This document shows positions 34,669 through 44,653 of a stretch of 64,000 nt of DNA, in pieces. The position numbers and the translations under genes were made by a program. The stretch comes from Diplosphaera chodatii. Lineage: Eukaryota; Chlorophyta; Trebouxiophyceae; Prasiolales; Stichococcaceae. The stretch covers positions 2,480,001 to 2,544,000 of the forward strand of contig JAALGY010000057.1 of the NCBI GenBank assembly GCA_032358165.1, written 5' to 3'. The notes beneath the pieces are model-generated. The model was given only the letters and a program-made list of their open reading frames with translations, did no database searches and had not been told where the DNA came from. Position 1 is the stretch's first letter. Each line of letters begins with the position of its first letter.

Positions 34669-36095
34669 TACGTCGATGCCAAGAGATCATCTGCAGCCAA
34701 CTTGCAGCTTTCATGGCCTCCGATCATTCGCATGGCTGCATACCACCAACGACAGCTGGCCCTCAGGGCCACCGACCTAAAGTACGAATGCATGACAGAC
34801 TTCAATTGTACAGCGGATCAGCCGATCGAAAGCATCAGGACAGACAACTTGCCAAGCATCAAAGCGAGATGGCCACGCCTCTGCCTGTGGCTTGCACGAG
34901 GCGCGGCGGTCGTTGCAATCGCGGCTGCCATGGTGATAAAATACACGAAGCACACATCTGTCTCAGTAGTCGAGTTGCGTGCTACTCCTTGATCGGCCAC
35001 CTGAGTGCTGACTGCAATGTGATCAATGGAACGGCCATTCGCATGATATTACATCTCGACGTATCTGCTGCAGGCGCTAGGCCCACTGACGAGTGGCGCC
35101 GCCTGGGCGGCACGCAGTAGTGGCCGCATGGGCGGAAGTTCCTTCTCAGCCGCCCGCAGCAGCGGCAGTTCCAGCGGGTCCTCCTCTCGCAGCGGCTACA
35201 GCGGCGCCACATCGGGTAGCAGTCGTGGTGGCTCCTCATCTGGGGGCAGCTACAGTTGTGGCAGCACATCAAGCAGGTCCAGCCCAAGCACCTCGAGCCG
35301 GACTCGGGGCAGTACGTCGACACCCAGCACCACGTCCGCCCGAGGTGGACATGTGCCTGTTGTCACCTGCGCACCAAGCTGAAACATGAACGTGCTACTC
35401 ACATGCAAGTAGGTTGCTGCATCGATATCCTAATGCTGAGCAGAACCTGTATTGTGAAACGCCTATCAGCGGATCCAAATTGAGACCGAATGTTTCACCT
35501 TCGCAGGCGGTGCATACACCAACACCTCATCGCCGAGCAGCAGCTCTCACTGGACGATGCACCGGCATGTCAGCTCCACCCGTCGTGCACCATATGTCTC
35601 CACTGGTGCCAGCACTGAGCTGTCGCCCGAAGAAGCACGTACCCGTACCTCCCAGCATCTAATCACTATTAATAATGCAGGCGGGGCTGCGCGAACCCCA
35701 AAATTCTACTTTAGGCCACTGCGCGAAGAAATCGAGAAATTCGAGATTGGGTGCGCGGTAGGGGTAGAAAATTGATTTTGCCCAAAAATCAGCTCCCAGG
35801 CTACATTCCCGGTGGATTTTGCAAATTTTCGGCGCCAAGCGCATGCAAACCCATGATGCACACGTTCCTGGACGACGTCATACAGCGACACAGCAAGCAA
35901 CACTGCGCAAAGTGCTGCAGGAAACAGCTGCGCATTGCCTTCGAAAAATTCCAAGTCCGCTGCGCAATTGTGCGCGGTGGCCAAAATAAATTCAATTGTT
36001 TGGGATGGTGATTAGATGCTGGGAGGTACGGTATAGTGCTGAGAGTGTTGGCGCTGATCATCCTGTTGGCATGGTGGTTGTTCTGGAGGCTTTGA
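34669..36095 (+). CDS. DUF1517-related two-helix protein without the globular domain (copy C)
   Basis: Same plan as copy B on the opposite strand. Exon 1 (34669 or 34732 to 34932) ends LWLARGAAVVAIAAAM. Exon 2 (35074-35344, phase 0 entry) continues ALGPLTSGAAWAARSSGRMG, the signal and hallmark, then Ser/Gly repeats to TSTPSTTSAR. Exon 3 starts at 35507 (phase 1), giving GGAYTNTSSPSSSSHWTMHR and RRAPYVSTG. A final exon from about 36015 encodes AGRYGIVLRVLALIILLAWW and LFWRL with TGA 36093-36095. The first two introns match copy B in position and phase. The donor of the last intron is uncertain; without it the frame of exon 3 runs on to 35775. It lacks the DUF1517 globular domain. About 225-250 residues. 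Confidence 0.6.
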
Positions 36096-36717
36096 AAGGC
36101 TAATCACAGCCTTGGCCACCGGACTGGCAACTCGGGCACCATCCTCAGAGGCCACCTCAGCTACCATGACACCTCACAGTTGCTGTGGACAATGCTGGGT
36201 GGTAGTGGATGCACCTTTGTAACCTCTGTCTAGGCGCTGGCAGTGCAGGGGTGTCCTTGTTGGTGTTTGGCTAACATGTTGCTGTCATTGAGAGTGAGAA
36301 CAGTCACAACACTGCTATCAGATGTGCGTGTTGGCGCATGGGGCGAGGACAGCGCAGGATGATGGTTTGTGACCAAACGACCTCCCATCATGTGTAGGGT
36401 AGCCAGGTGCATGCCCGTTTCCAGCCACCATGGTAATCAGCATGCTGCTCTTTGACACGACCATGAACAGTTCACTCGACTCAAACCAGGCAACGTCTGC
36501 CATCAACCTCGACCATGTTGCCCTCTGAAAGTGCTGACACCCCATCGTTTTGCCGACCTAAAGGTATGCAGGCAAGCTGCATGCGCCACTGTTGCTTCCC
36601 TTCTGCCTCGCGCTGTATCATCAATTGCCATGGCAAGCTGCCGTCGATCTGCCAAAGCCGCTTCCACATCTGCTATGGTGCCAGATCAGGACGACGCTGC
36701 CCTCCCCCGTCCATGGT
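36096..36717. other. Intergenic stretch
   Basis: Tail-to-tail region between copy C and the small hypothetical gene. Short open frames exist on both strands (for example about 36490-36680) but none shows a motif or supported splice sites. I see nothing assignable. Confidence 0.4.
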
Positions 36718-37284
36718 TCAGGGCTTAGGGTTCTTCTTGCCGTACTTCGGGTTAAAGCCCGGCAGATGGCGCCAGCCCAGGAAGCCGTAGTTGGGCTCCA
36801 GCTCGTCCTCAAACACTGCCTGCGCCTTGCCAGCCACTGCGGCCGCGCCCCGCTTCAGATCCTTGCCGCCCTCCCAGCCGGCAGTTTTGATGTCATCCAC
36901 CAGCTTCTTCGTGGTGCCGGGGAAGTCCTCCTTCGCATCCTGCGCCTTGGCCTTGGTGAAGCCCCACAGGTCGGCGCCCTTCTCCTGCGCCACCTCGCTG
37001 CCCTTCCTCGCTGCCTTACCTGCCGCTGACTTGGCCTCACGCCCCGATCGCTTCAGGTCGGCCTTGATTTCCTCGTCGCTCTCTCCCGACCGCTTCTTGG
37101 CAATGATGATGCCCAGGAGGCCCACGGCTGCCGCTGTCGCTGCAATGACTGCTGTCTTCTGCCAGGCGGGGGGATCGGAGCCGTTGCCCTTGGTGGTGCC
37201 CGGCGGCGCCGGCGGCCAGTCGCCCTTCATCTCCTCCTTGCTGCCGAACTCGTTGGGGTTGGTCACGTTGACACCACCCGACAT
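36718..37284 (-). CDS. Hypothetical one-helix protein with Lys/Ala-rich amphipathic region
   Basis: Single exon, 188 residues, start MSGGVNVTNPNEFGSKEEMK and stop at 36718. A hydrophobic helix lies at about residues 45-62 (TAVIAATAAAVGLLGIII). It is followed by a charged, helix-prone stretch with repeated GKAARKGSEVAQEKGADLWG-type segments reminiscent of LEA or perilipin-like amphipathic helices, and the end is LPGFNPKYGKKNPKP. No cleavable signal is obvious. The orientation would be N-in or N-out with a long soluble tail on a membrane. I do not recognise the family; the unbroken coding quality and strong codon bias support a real gene. Confidence 0.75.
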   Translation of the reverse strand: MSGGVNVTNPNEFGSKEEMKGDWPPAPPGTTKGNGSDPPAWQKTAVIAATAAAVGLLGIIIAKKRSGESDEEIKADLKRSGREAKSAAGKAARKGSEVAQEKGADLWGFTKAKAQDAKEDFPGTTKKLVDDIKTAGWEGGKDLKRGAAAVAGKAQAVFEDELEPNYGFLGWRHLPGFNPKYGKKNPKP

Positions 37285-38140
37285 AGTGGCTGATGTGTGG
37301 AGTTCAAGTGCGCAAACGGACCGGCGTGGAAGCGTTTCCCGAGGGAATGGAGCGACGCTGGAAAGGGGTGCTTGTGGACGGCCTGTTCAGGTAAATGAGC
37401 ACGCTGTGTGAGCTGCGGGATCCGGCACTGGGTTCGCTGACAGCCTCCTTCAGACGGGGCTAGCACGAAGCTGCGTCGAGGTGTGAGCGCAACCCCCCCT
37501 TGGGCATGCTGCAAGACACCACAGATCGCTCCTCGTCCAAATAGGTGCATCAACACCATGCTTGATCATGGGAGATCTCTTACAATGCAGAGACTTAAGT
37601 CACATAGATGCCTGACAACACACAGTAGAGAATACAAACGTTCTAAATGAAGCGTACAAGCGTCACTCTGGTTCTAGTGGCTGCTGCCGGTCTGAACAAG
37701 CCCGCTGCGATTCAGCTAGTGAGTCAATGCATTGGGTACGGTGATGGTGCCTACGTCCACCCTGAAGCCTTGTAACGGCTAGCTAGCAGTCCCCACGAAA
37801 ACATTCAAATTGCCCATGCAAAACGCTGCAGTGACAAGCAAGGAGCTCTGCTGACCGCCCGAGTGCCTTGGTACTGCATGTGGCAGTGCTGAGTGGTGTC
37901 CTGGCCTATCCCTGCCAAAATCACTGCGCCTCTGGAACCCTACCCCACGGCCGGCCTTTGTGCTGTCAGTGGACGAAAGAAAGCGTTCCGACTGCATCAA
38001 TCCCGACGTTCGAGTGGCTCCAGGCGGCAGTGTCTCATCGGCCTGTTTCCAACCTTCAAGCACACAACCCATCTTCACCTGGTGTGCATCCGATGTGCTT
38101 CACGATAGTACGCCTCACGCTTTGGGTCCGTGCTTCACGC
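37285..38140. other. Intergenic stretch
   Basis: Lies between the 5' end of the small hypothetical gene and the 3' end of the MYB-CC gene, both on the minus strand. It should hold the promoter of the former and the 3' UTR of the latter. No exon is recognised. Confidence 0.45.
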
Positions 38141-41100
38141 TCAGCCTCCCGCTGCAGGGCTGGTTTGGGCGGGCGGAGCCGCGATTGCCGTCCCAGCATG
38201 TGCTGCAGTGCGACCAGCTGCGGTGGCACCATGCTCCAGGGTGGGGTACAGCCCCAGAGGCGCTGCATTGGCCCCTGGCCGCGGCGGCAGCGCAGCCGAC
38301 CCCCGGTGGTCCAGGTCGACACTGGGAAGGGGCCCGTGCAACTCACCGCCCGCAACCTGGTGCTGCATGCCGCCGCCGCCGTCAGCAGACGCCCTGTTGA
38401 AAGTGACGCTGGCGCTCGCCAGCCCGCTGCCGGCCGCAGCAGCCGCCGAGCCGCCCTCTGCAGACGCCCCCGCCCCGGGGACACCAAAGCCCGGCTGCTG
38501 CTCGCCGGGCGACACCGCAAGCCCGGACGCCAGCGCTGACAGCCCGCCGCTGGACGCCGGGATGCCGCCGCCGACGGAGCCGAAGTGCGTCTGCTGGTAG
38601 GAGCTGGGGTCGGACTGTGGGCCGGCGCTGACAGGGGGCAGAGGCATGCCGCCCGCCAAGGGTGCCAGTGGCCCCGGCCGCTCCTCCTGCAGCTGGCCCA
38701 GGGCCTCCGGGGTGAGCGCGGTGGCGCTGAAAGCCTGCGGCTGGGGGCTGGTCCCGGCTGGCTGCGGAGCTGCAGATGTTGGGCTGGATTTACTGTTGAT
38801 AGCGAGCGCACTGCATTCCACATACGAACAAGGTCTCAGCTTCGGACAAAAGGGACGACTATAAAAGTGAGGAACACAGGACATTCATGCCCCATCTTGC
38901 AAACACGTGAGCATCAAAGGTGTTAATATGCACCCAGGTTTCATGAAGGCAAAGACGGCATCGGGGCAGAGTTTGTCTTGCAGTCAGTACGGCATCTGGC
39001 ATCACAGTACCTGCTGCCTGGTGCGGCGCCGTTGCCGGGTGTTCCCCCACCCACGCCCTGCTTGCCACCGGAGGCTGGACGCCGGCGGGAGCCCTCCATG
39101 AGCGCCGACAGATAGCGCCCGTGCTGCTCCATGCGATTCTGGAGCACCCGCTGCGCCTGCACACCAACCAACCAGTGCGTCAGTGCCGATCGCGCCACTC
39201 GTGTCCCGATCCGACGGTCCAACCTTGGCAGTGGGACAGCAGTCCCACACTCGCTGCCAAACTCGAGCTTAGCCGTCGATGATGCAGGGTCTGACAGCCT
39301 GTGTGCGGCCACGATGGAGGTGGCCGCAGGCATCTTGATGAGCGTCGTGTGCACGATGCAGATCATCGCACCTCCAGCTGCTGGTGCAAACGCCGCTGCA
39401 TCTCCATCTGGGTGTGCAGGGCAGCCTCCACTCGGCGTGCGCGTTCCTCGTCATCCACCAGTGGGTCACCATCCCACCCAGTAGCTGCGCCTGCAATTGC
39501 TGCTGCATCTGCGGCGGAGCCGGCCTGGAACAGAGGAAGCGGTGACATCAGCCAGCCTCAGGTGCACCCAAGAGGCTTGCACAACATTCGAGCGAATCCA
39601 GCCGTGACACACCTAATCGACGACCTGGTTGCCGCTTGCCCTTGGTGGCATGACCCTACCTGTGTGAGGGGCCCCTGAGCAGACGCAGAGTTGGATCCCT
39701 CGCCGCCACCCCCTGCCGCTCCATCGGTTGCCGGCGGCTGGTCTGAGAGGCCCCCGCCTGACAGCTGCCTGGCAGATGACCTGCAGTACCAGGGGATGCA
39801 GTGCTGCAGTGGGTGAGCACTTGAGCCCAAGCCTGCAAGCCACTGCTCCTGCTGTGCATGACAGCAGAAGTCCATACGGCGGCTTGTTCAGCCAGAGCGT
39901 GCGTCAGCCTGTGACTGCACAAGCGCCTTGCAGCCTGCAGTCATACACTGCGCACGAGCGGCAAGGTTGCAGCTTCTGCAGCGGCTTTGCGGCATGGACA
40001 GCAGCTCACCTAGAGCGCCGAGGCACTGTGGCGAAGGGCGGCCCTGAGCCCTGCTCCGGGGCCTCTTCCAGCTCCCCATCGGGCTCCTGCTGCTCCTGTG
40101 CCCCATCCTCCTCCTCCTCGATCATCGGCTCCACCCCTGGCTCTGCTGCTGCTTCCGCCCCTGGCTCTGCCTTGGTGGCCGCGCCACTCCGCTGTCGGGG
40201 CGAGCGGGACGCCGACTTCTGCCGCTTGCGGCTGCAGGAAGTAGACAAAGGGCTGTCAGCATGCAGACACGGTGCCCATACTACTATATGGGTGCATGCC
40301 AGCAAGCACAGGACCCTGAAGTCCAGGCAACCCATGAGCGGTTTGATCCACGCGCTGACACACACCTGTTCCCTGTGGGGCGCCGAATGCCGAGGCGAAT
40401 CTTCTGCAGGTGGCTCTTGATGTGGAAGATGGTGAGCCCCTCCACACCCATGATCGACAGGATGGCTTTTGGGGTGGCCTGGCAAACGGACAGAGGTCAA
40501 AGTTACAAGGTCAACTGCAATGAAAAGGACAGTCCACCAGATGTGCAGTACAGAAGGGTACTGGTACTACTCTGGTACTAACACAGGTAGATGACGCCCA
40601 GAAACTGATTAGTAAACAGGTCATCCATCCATGCCAGCGCTCGGGGTGGTGCGGGCACCTCTGGACAAATCCGTGAAAGAGAGCTGCACAGTCAAAGGAA
40701 GTAAAAAAGTAAGCACTTAGCTACAAAGCACACCTGGAGCGGCCCACCAAGCTGGTCTACCGCAGCGATGAAGCTGCAGTGCAAATCTGGTGTCCACCGC
40801 AAACGTGGCTTCACATGGCTTGGGTGGCCTGGACCGGCTGGGGCTGCAGACCAAGAAAATTCTCCGGTAACACAACTGTTGTGTAAGTGGGTACATAATC
40901 GCCAGCCTGGCAGCCAACTATCCGGATGTGACAATTGTTCAGCTTCCTGTACCAGCTGCACCATGACTGTGCACCTGGAGAGTATGAATAAAAGGACAGG
41001 GCATCAGGTCATGGTGCTTTTGGGGCAAGCACTACACCTGAGTTGCTGGGCATCGCGTACACATCTGCGAACTCGGAGGCAGCTGGGTAGCTGGACGTCG

Positions 41101-43227
41101 CGCCGGCGCCCAGTGTCAGGCCGTCACTGCCCGCTCGCATCATGCTGCTCAGGGGCCCAACACTGCCGAGGCCGCCGTCGCCGCCGCCGCCGCCGGCCTG
41201 CTGCATGGCCAGCTGCTGGTGGACCTCCATCAGCAGCGCCGCCTGGTCCGCTGAGGCCCCGCCGAACGCGCCAGGGGGGTACCCCTCGCCGGGCGCGGGG
41301 TAGGGCGCCGAGTAGCAGCGGTGCACCGCCGCCGCCGCCGCCGCGTCCGCATCAAAGGCCTCGCCGAACGCCACAGCGCTTGCGTCGCCCCGCGGAGTGC
41401 CGGCTGTGGGCTGCGGCTGCGCCAGTGGGCCGCCGGGTGCGAAGATGCTTTCCGTGGACATCGTCTCCCGAAGCTGCATGCGCTGGGCTGGGTGCGGGAG
41501 CGGGAGCTTGGCAGCCTCTGCTGGCTCGCTCGTGCTGGTGGCTGTGACATCTTGCGGCCCATTCTCCACCTTCAAGCGCGAGTGACGACCGCGTCACAAG
41601 TGTGTCTGATCACATCGGCAGTTTGCAGTTGATGACAGCCCTCAGAGAAGTCATGACACAACCATACAGGCTGAGAAGGACTCAGCACGCCATTAGGCCG
41701 CAGCAGCTTGCTGTTGCCCTGATTGCACAGCCCAACTGCACCTGCATTGGCTCCAGGAGCCCTGCAGCCATCATTGCCTCATCCACGTCTGCGTAGAGGT
41801 GTTCGCCCGTCCCCGATGGCGGCTCCTGCACAATGAGGCACATGGCTTGAACTTAGCATCTCTGATGTGTGGCTTCCACATCGTGGCCATTGAGTCAGGC
41901 ATGTGAACCAATGTGTATGGCAATGTGTGTGCAGGTTGTCATCAGATACAGGCGATGTTATCTGGCAGCCATGGGGCATGGCCAGGGGTGGCTCACCCCG
42001 CCCAGATCCGCCACCAGACTGCTGGTCATCTGCATGCTGCTGCCACCGTTCGGCTGGGGCATGCTGACGCTGACGCTGGGCGCCAGCTGCAGGCCGCCGC
42101 CTGGCGGCATGTGGCCCGACGGAGGCAGCTGCACAATGGGGCCCTGCGTTGTGTGGAACAGCGCCTCCACCTGTGTTGGCAGAAAGCGCGACGGGAAGTC
42201 AGCCCCTCGTGTCAGGTACTGTGGTGCACTGCTGGTTTCGTGGCGCTCAATGCCATCCGCAAGCTGTGCCATCCGCAATCTATACCATAGAGAGCGTAAG
42301 GGCACGAATAGATAACTCATGGCTCACACAGAATGCGGTGTTCTTTGGCAGCCTCAACAGCACCTGCTGCTGGTGGTGCCGCTGCTGCTCGAGCATGAGC
42401 TGCTGCTGCGTGTGCAGCTCCCGCAGCTGCTGCGTGTGGTGCTGCTGCAGCTGCAGCCGCTGCTGCTGCGCCGCCAGCTCCTCGGGGGAGCTGCCGCCGG
42501 GCGTGGGCGGGGCCATGGGCGACGCCGCTCGCTGTAGGGCCTGGTCCTGCTGGAGCTGCTGGTGCCGCTGGTGCTGCTCGTGCTGGTGCTGTTGGTGCTG
42601 CTCGTGGTGCTGCTGGTGCTGGTGCTGGTGCTGGTGCTGGTGCTGCTGTTGCTGGTGCTGGAGGTGCAGCAGCTGCTGGTGCAGCTCCTGCTGCTGGTTG
42701 AGCTGCGCCGCCAGGGTGTCGTCGGTGTGCAGCGGCAGCGGGAGGAGGCCGCCGCCGGCGCCGAAGGACGAGTTGAGGGGCTGGGAGGCGCCGAACTGCA
42801 GCTGCTGCTGCTGCTGCAGGTGCTGCTGCTGCTGCTGCAGGTGCGGCTGGTGCGGGGACAGGGGCTGTGGCACCGCGGAGCCGGGGCGCGAGCCGGCGTC
42901 GGACCAGGCCCGGTGCTGGGCCCCCGGCGTGTCCGGGTGGGCTGACGGCGGCCGCAGCGGGGGCGGGTGCCGCTGAGCGTGCTGCTCGGCGTCGCCGCCA
43001 GCGAAGCCGTAGTGCGCCTGCACCTGGAGCGGCGGGGGCGGGGAGGCGCCGGGCGGCTGCAGGGGGATGTCGAACAGGCTCGGCTGCTGCGGCGGCTGCG
43101 GGAGGTAGCCCCAGGCGTGGCCGCCGACGGCCGATGGCGCCAGGTGCACATACTCCGGCGAGCTGCCGTGGGGGGAGCTGCCGTCCGGGCTGCTGCCGTC
43201 CGGCGAGCCGCCGCCCACGCCGGACAT
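38141..43227 (-). CDS. MYB-CC (GARP) transcription factor, PHR/PSR1-like, Gln/His-rich
   Basis: Nuclear regulator of the family that includes plant PHR1 and Chlamydomonas PSR1 (phosphate starvation). ATG at 43225-43227 (MSGVGGGSPDGSSPDGSS). The first exon is very rich in Gln and His (about 42600-42860). The GARP/MYB domain is split: LRWTPDLHCSFIAAVDQLGG near 40780, then ATPKAILSIMGVEGLTIFHI and KSHLQKIRLG near 40430. A Lys/Arg-rich and acidic region follows. The coiled-coil (CC) motif is split between RVEAALHTQMEMQRRLHQQL near 39400 and AQRVLQNRMEQHGRYLSALM near 39110. The last exon is Pro/Gly/Ser-rich and stops at 38141-38143. About 900-1,000 residues over eight or more exons. Its divergent neighbour is the paralogue at 44654. 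A role in phosphate response is inferred from the family. Confidence 0.85.
42600..42860 (-). repeat. CAG/CAC-rich low-complexity repeat coding poly-Gln/His
   Basis: Imperfect trinucleotide repeats in the first exon of the MYB-CC gene encode long runs of Gln alternating with His. The other reading frames of this strand would give long poly-Ala or poly-Ser; only the Gln/His frame connects to the start codon at 43227. Confidence 0.8.
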
Positions 43228-44653
43228 GGTGGGCAGGGCGGCTGCGCAGGCGCCGTGCCAACTGCACTCAGCGCGGTGCGCTGGCCCAGGCTGGTGCCGT
43301 GCAGGTCCAACTCCGACACATGGCTGTCAAGCCCTCCGACATGGTTTCCTGCAATGAGCAGTAGGTTCACATGAGGGGCCAGTGCCTAGGGGCCGCCGAC
43401 CCTGTGCCCGAACGGTGTGCCCGTGAAGCCGGATGTGCAGCAGGGTCCACCGGCCATCGGCACTCTGCGGCAGCCGCACGGCGGGTGATGCCACGCAGCT
43501 CGGTAGAGCCTGACATCACTGAACGATAGATTGAGGTAGCATGTCAGCTGGACTACTTGGCAGCACAGCATGGGCCCGTGTACACACGGCCTCTTTCTCT
43601 GTAGCGCCTGCGAATGCGTACGAGGCACCGGGGGCAACGAGACTCGCACCTGCTTGATGCGGCAGCCGATCAAAGAGCAGAACCGCGGGCTGCGGCGGAC
43701 TCGGCGTGCGGTTTCCGCCGGTACTGTGCTGCGTCCGCGGGGGCCACTTCACATCGGTCGGCCATTGAAAGCCGCGATGGCCTGCCAGAAGTGTGTGCTG
43801 GCTTATGGTGAGCGAGCGTGCACTGCTCGCCTGCCACCAGCTGGGCAATCGTGTGGCCCGGCGGCGGTGGCTGCGACGCACTGGCCTGACAGCCTCAGGC
43901 ACAATCTCCCAAAAGGATGGAAAGCGAGCTGCCCCACTTGCCTCCCGCACCCAGGGGTGCCTCCAATCAAGCGGCGTGTCATCCGCAGCGGATCGACATC
44001 GAAGCCGTGCCTGCAGCCGATTCCCGATTGTGAAGATGCTACTTTCAACGGGGGCGGAGCAGGGGGCCTGATGCGTAAAGTGGCTCTCTGCCCAGCCGGC
44101 CCTTCGGATTGGCTTCCCTGGCAGTCTGTCTGCGCCTTCGTACGCATTTCACAAGCTGACAGGACGCCCAACCCCGCCCCGCAGTCTTGCCGCTGGCGGG
44201 CCCGGCGGCTGCGGCCAGCGTCTGCTCCGGAACCGTTTGAGGTAAGGTTTAGTGTGGACCTCGCACCTTTGTGGCCCCATTGCGCGAGTGGCCCGCGCCA
44301 AGACGGGCGAGACGCCCCAAACAGGCTCACAGTGCGTAACTGCACAGCATAGGAGCGTGGTACCGCGGTCGGAACCTCCAGTGGGACCTCCAGAAACGTG
44401 GCATCTATCTTGGCGCCCACCATGCATGCATTGGATCGCCAGCTCCCCGTGACGGCACTACCGCTGCCACCTCGAGTCGAAGTCTCACTGCGTTCCTGCG
44501 CACGCGTGCAGGCCGCGCCACCGCTGGAACAAGCCGTAACATCGCACAGCGCCTGGCGGCAGCTGGCGCAGCTGCGGCAGTACCACTCCAGGCCGCAGCC
44601 TCGGCGGCCGCGTCGTCGCAGCAGCTCGCCCCGCAACCTCCTCAGCAGCGGCC
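43228..44653. promoter_or_regulatory. Divergent 5' region between two MYB-CC genes
   Basis: A 1.4-kb gap between divergent start codons. Overlapping open frames of about 260 and 277 residues lie on opposite strands but have no motifs, as expected for GC-rich non-coding DNA. A 5' non-coding exon of either gene could lie here. Confidence 0.45.

Noticed and set aside
42317..43370. Poly-Ala and poly-Ser open frames over the MYB-CC first exon
   Set aside because: Shadow frames of a CAG-rich exon; only the Gln/His frame starts with an ATG and splices in frame to the GARP domain.
43570..44636. Overlapping 260- and 277-residue open frames on both strands
   Set aside because: No motifs, no splice support and mutual antisense overlap; treated as the divergent promoter region.
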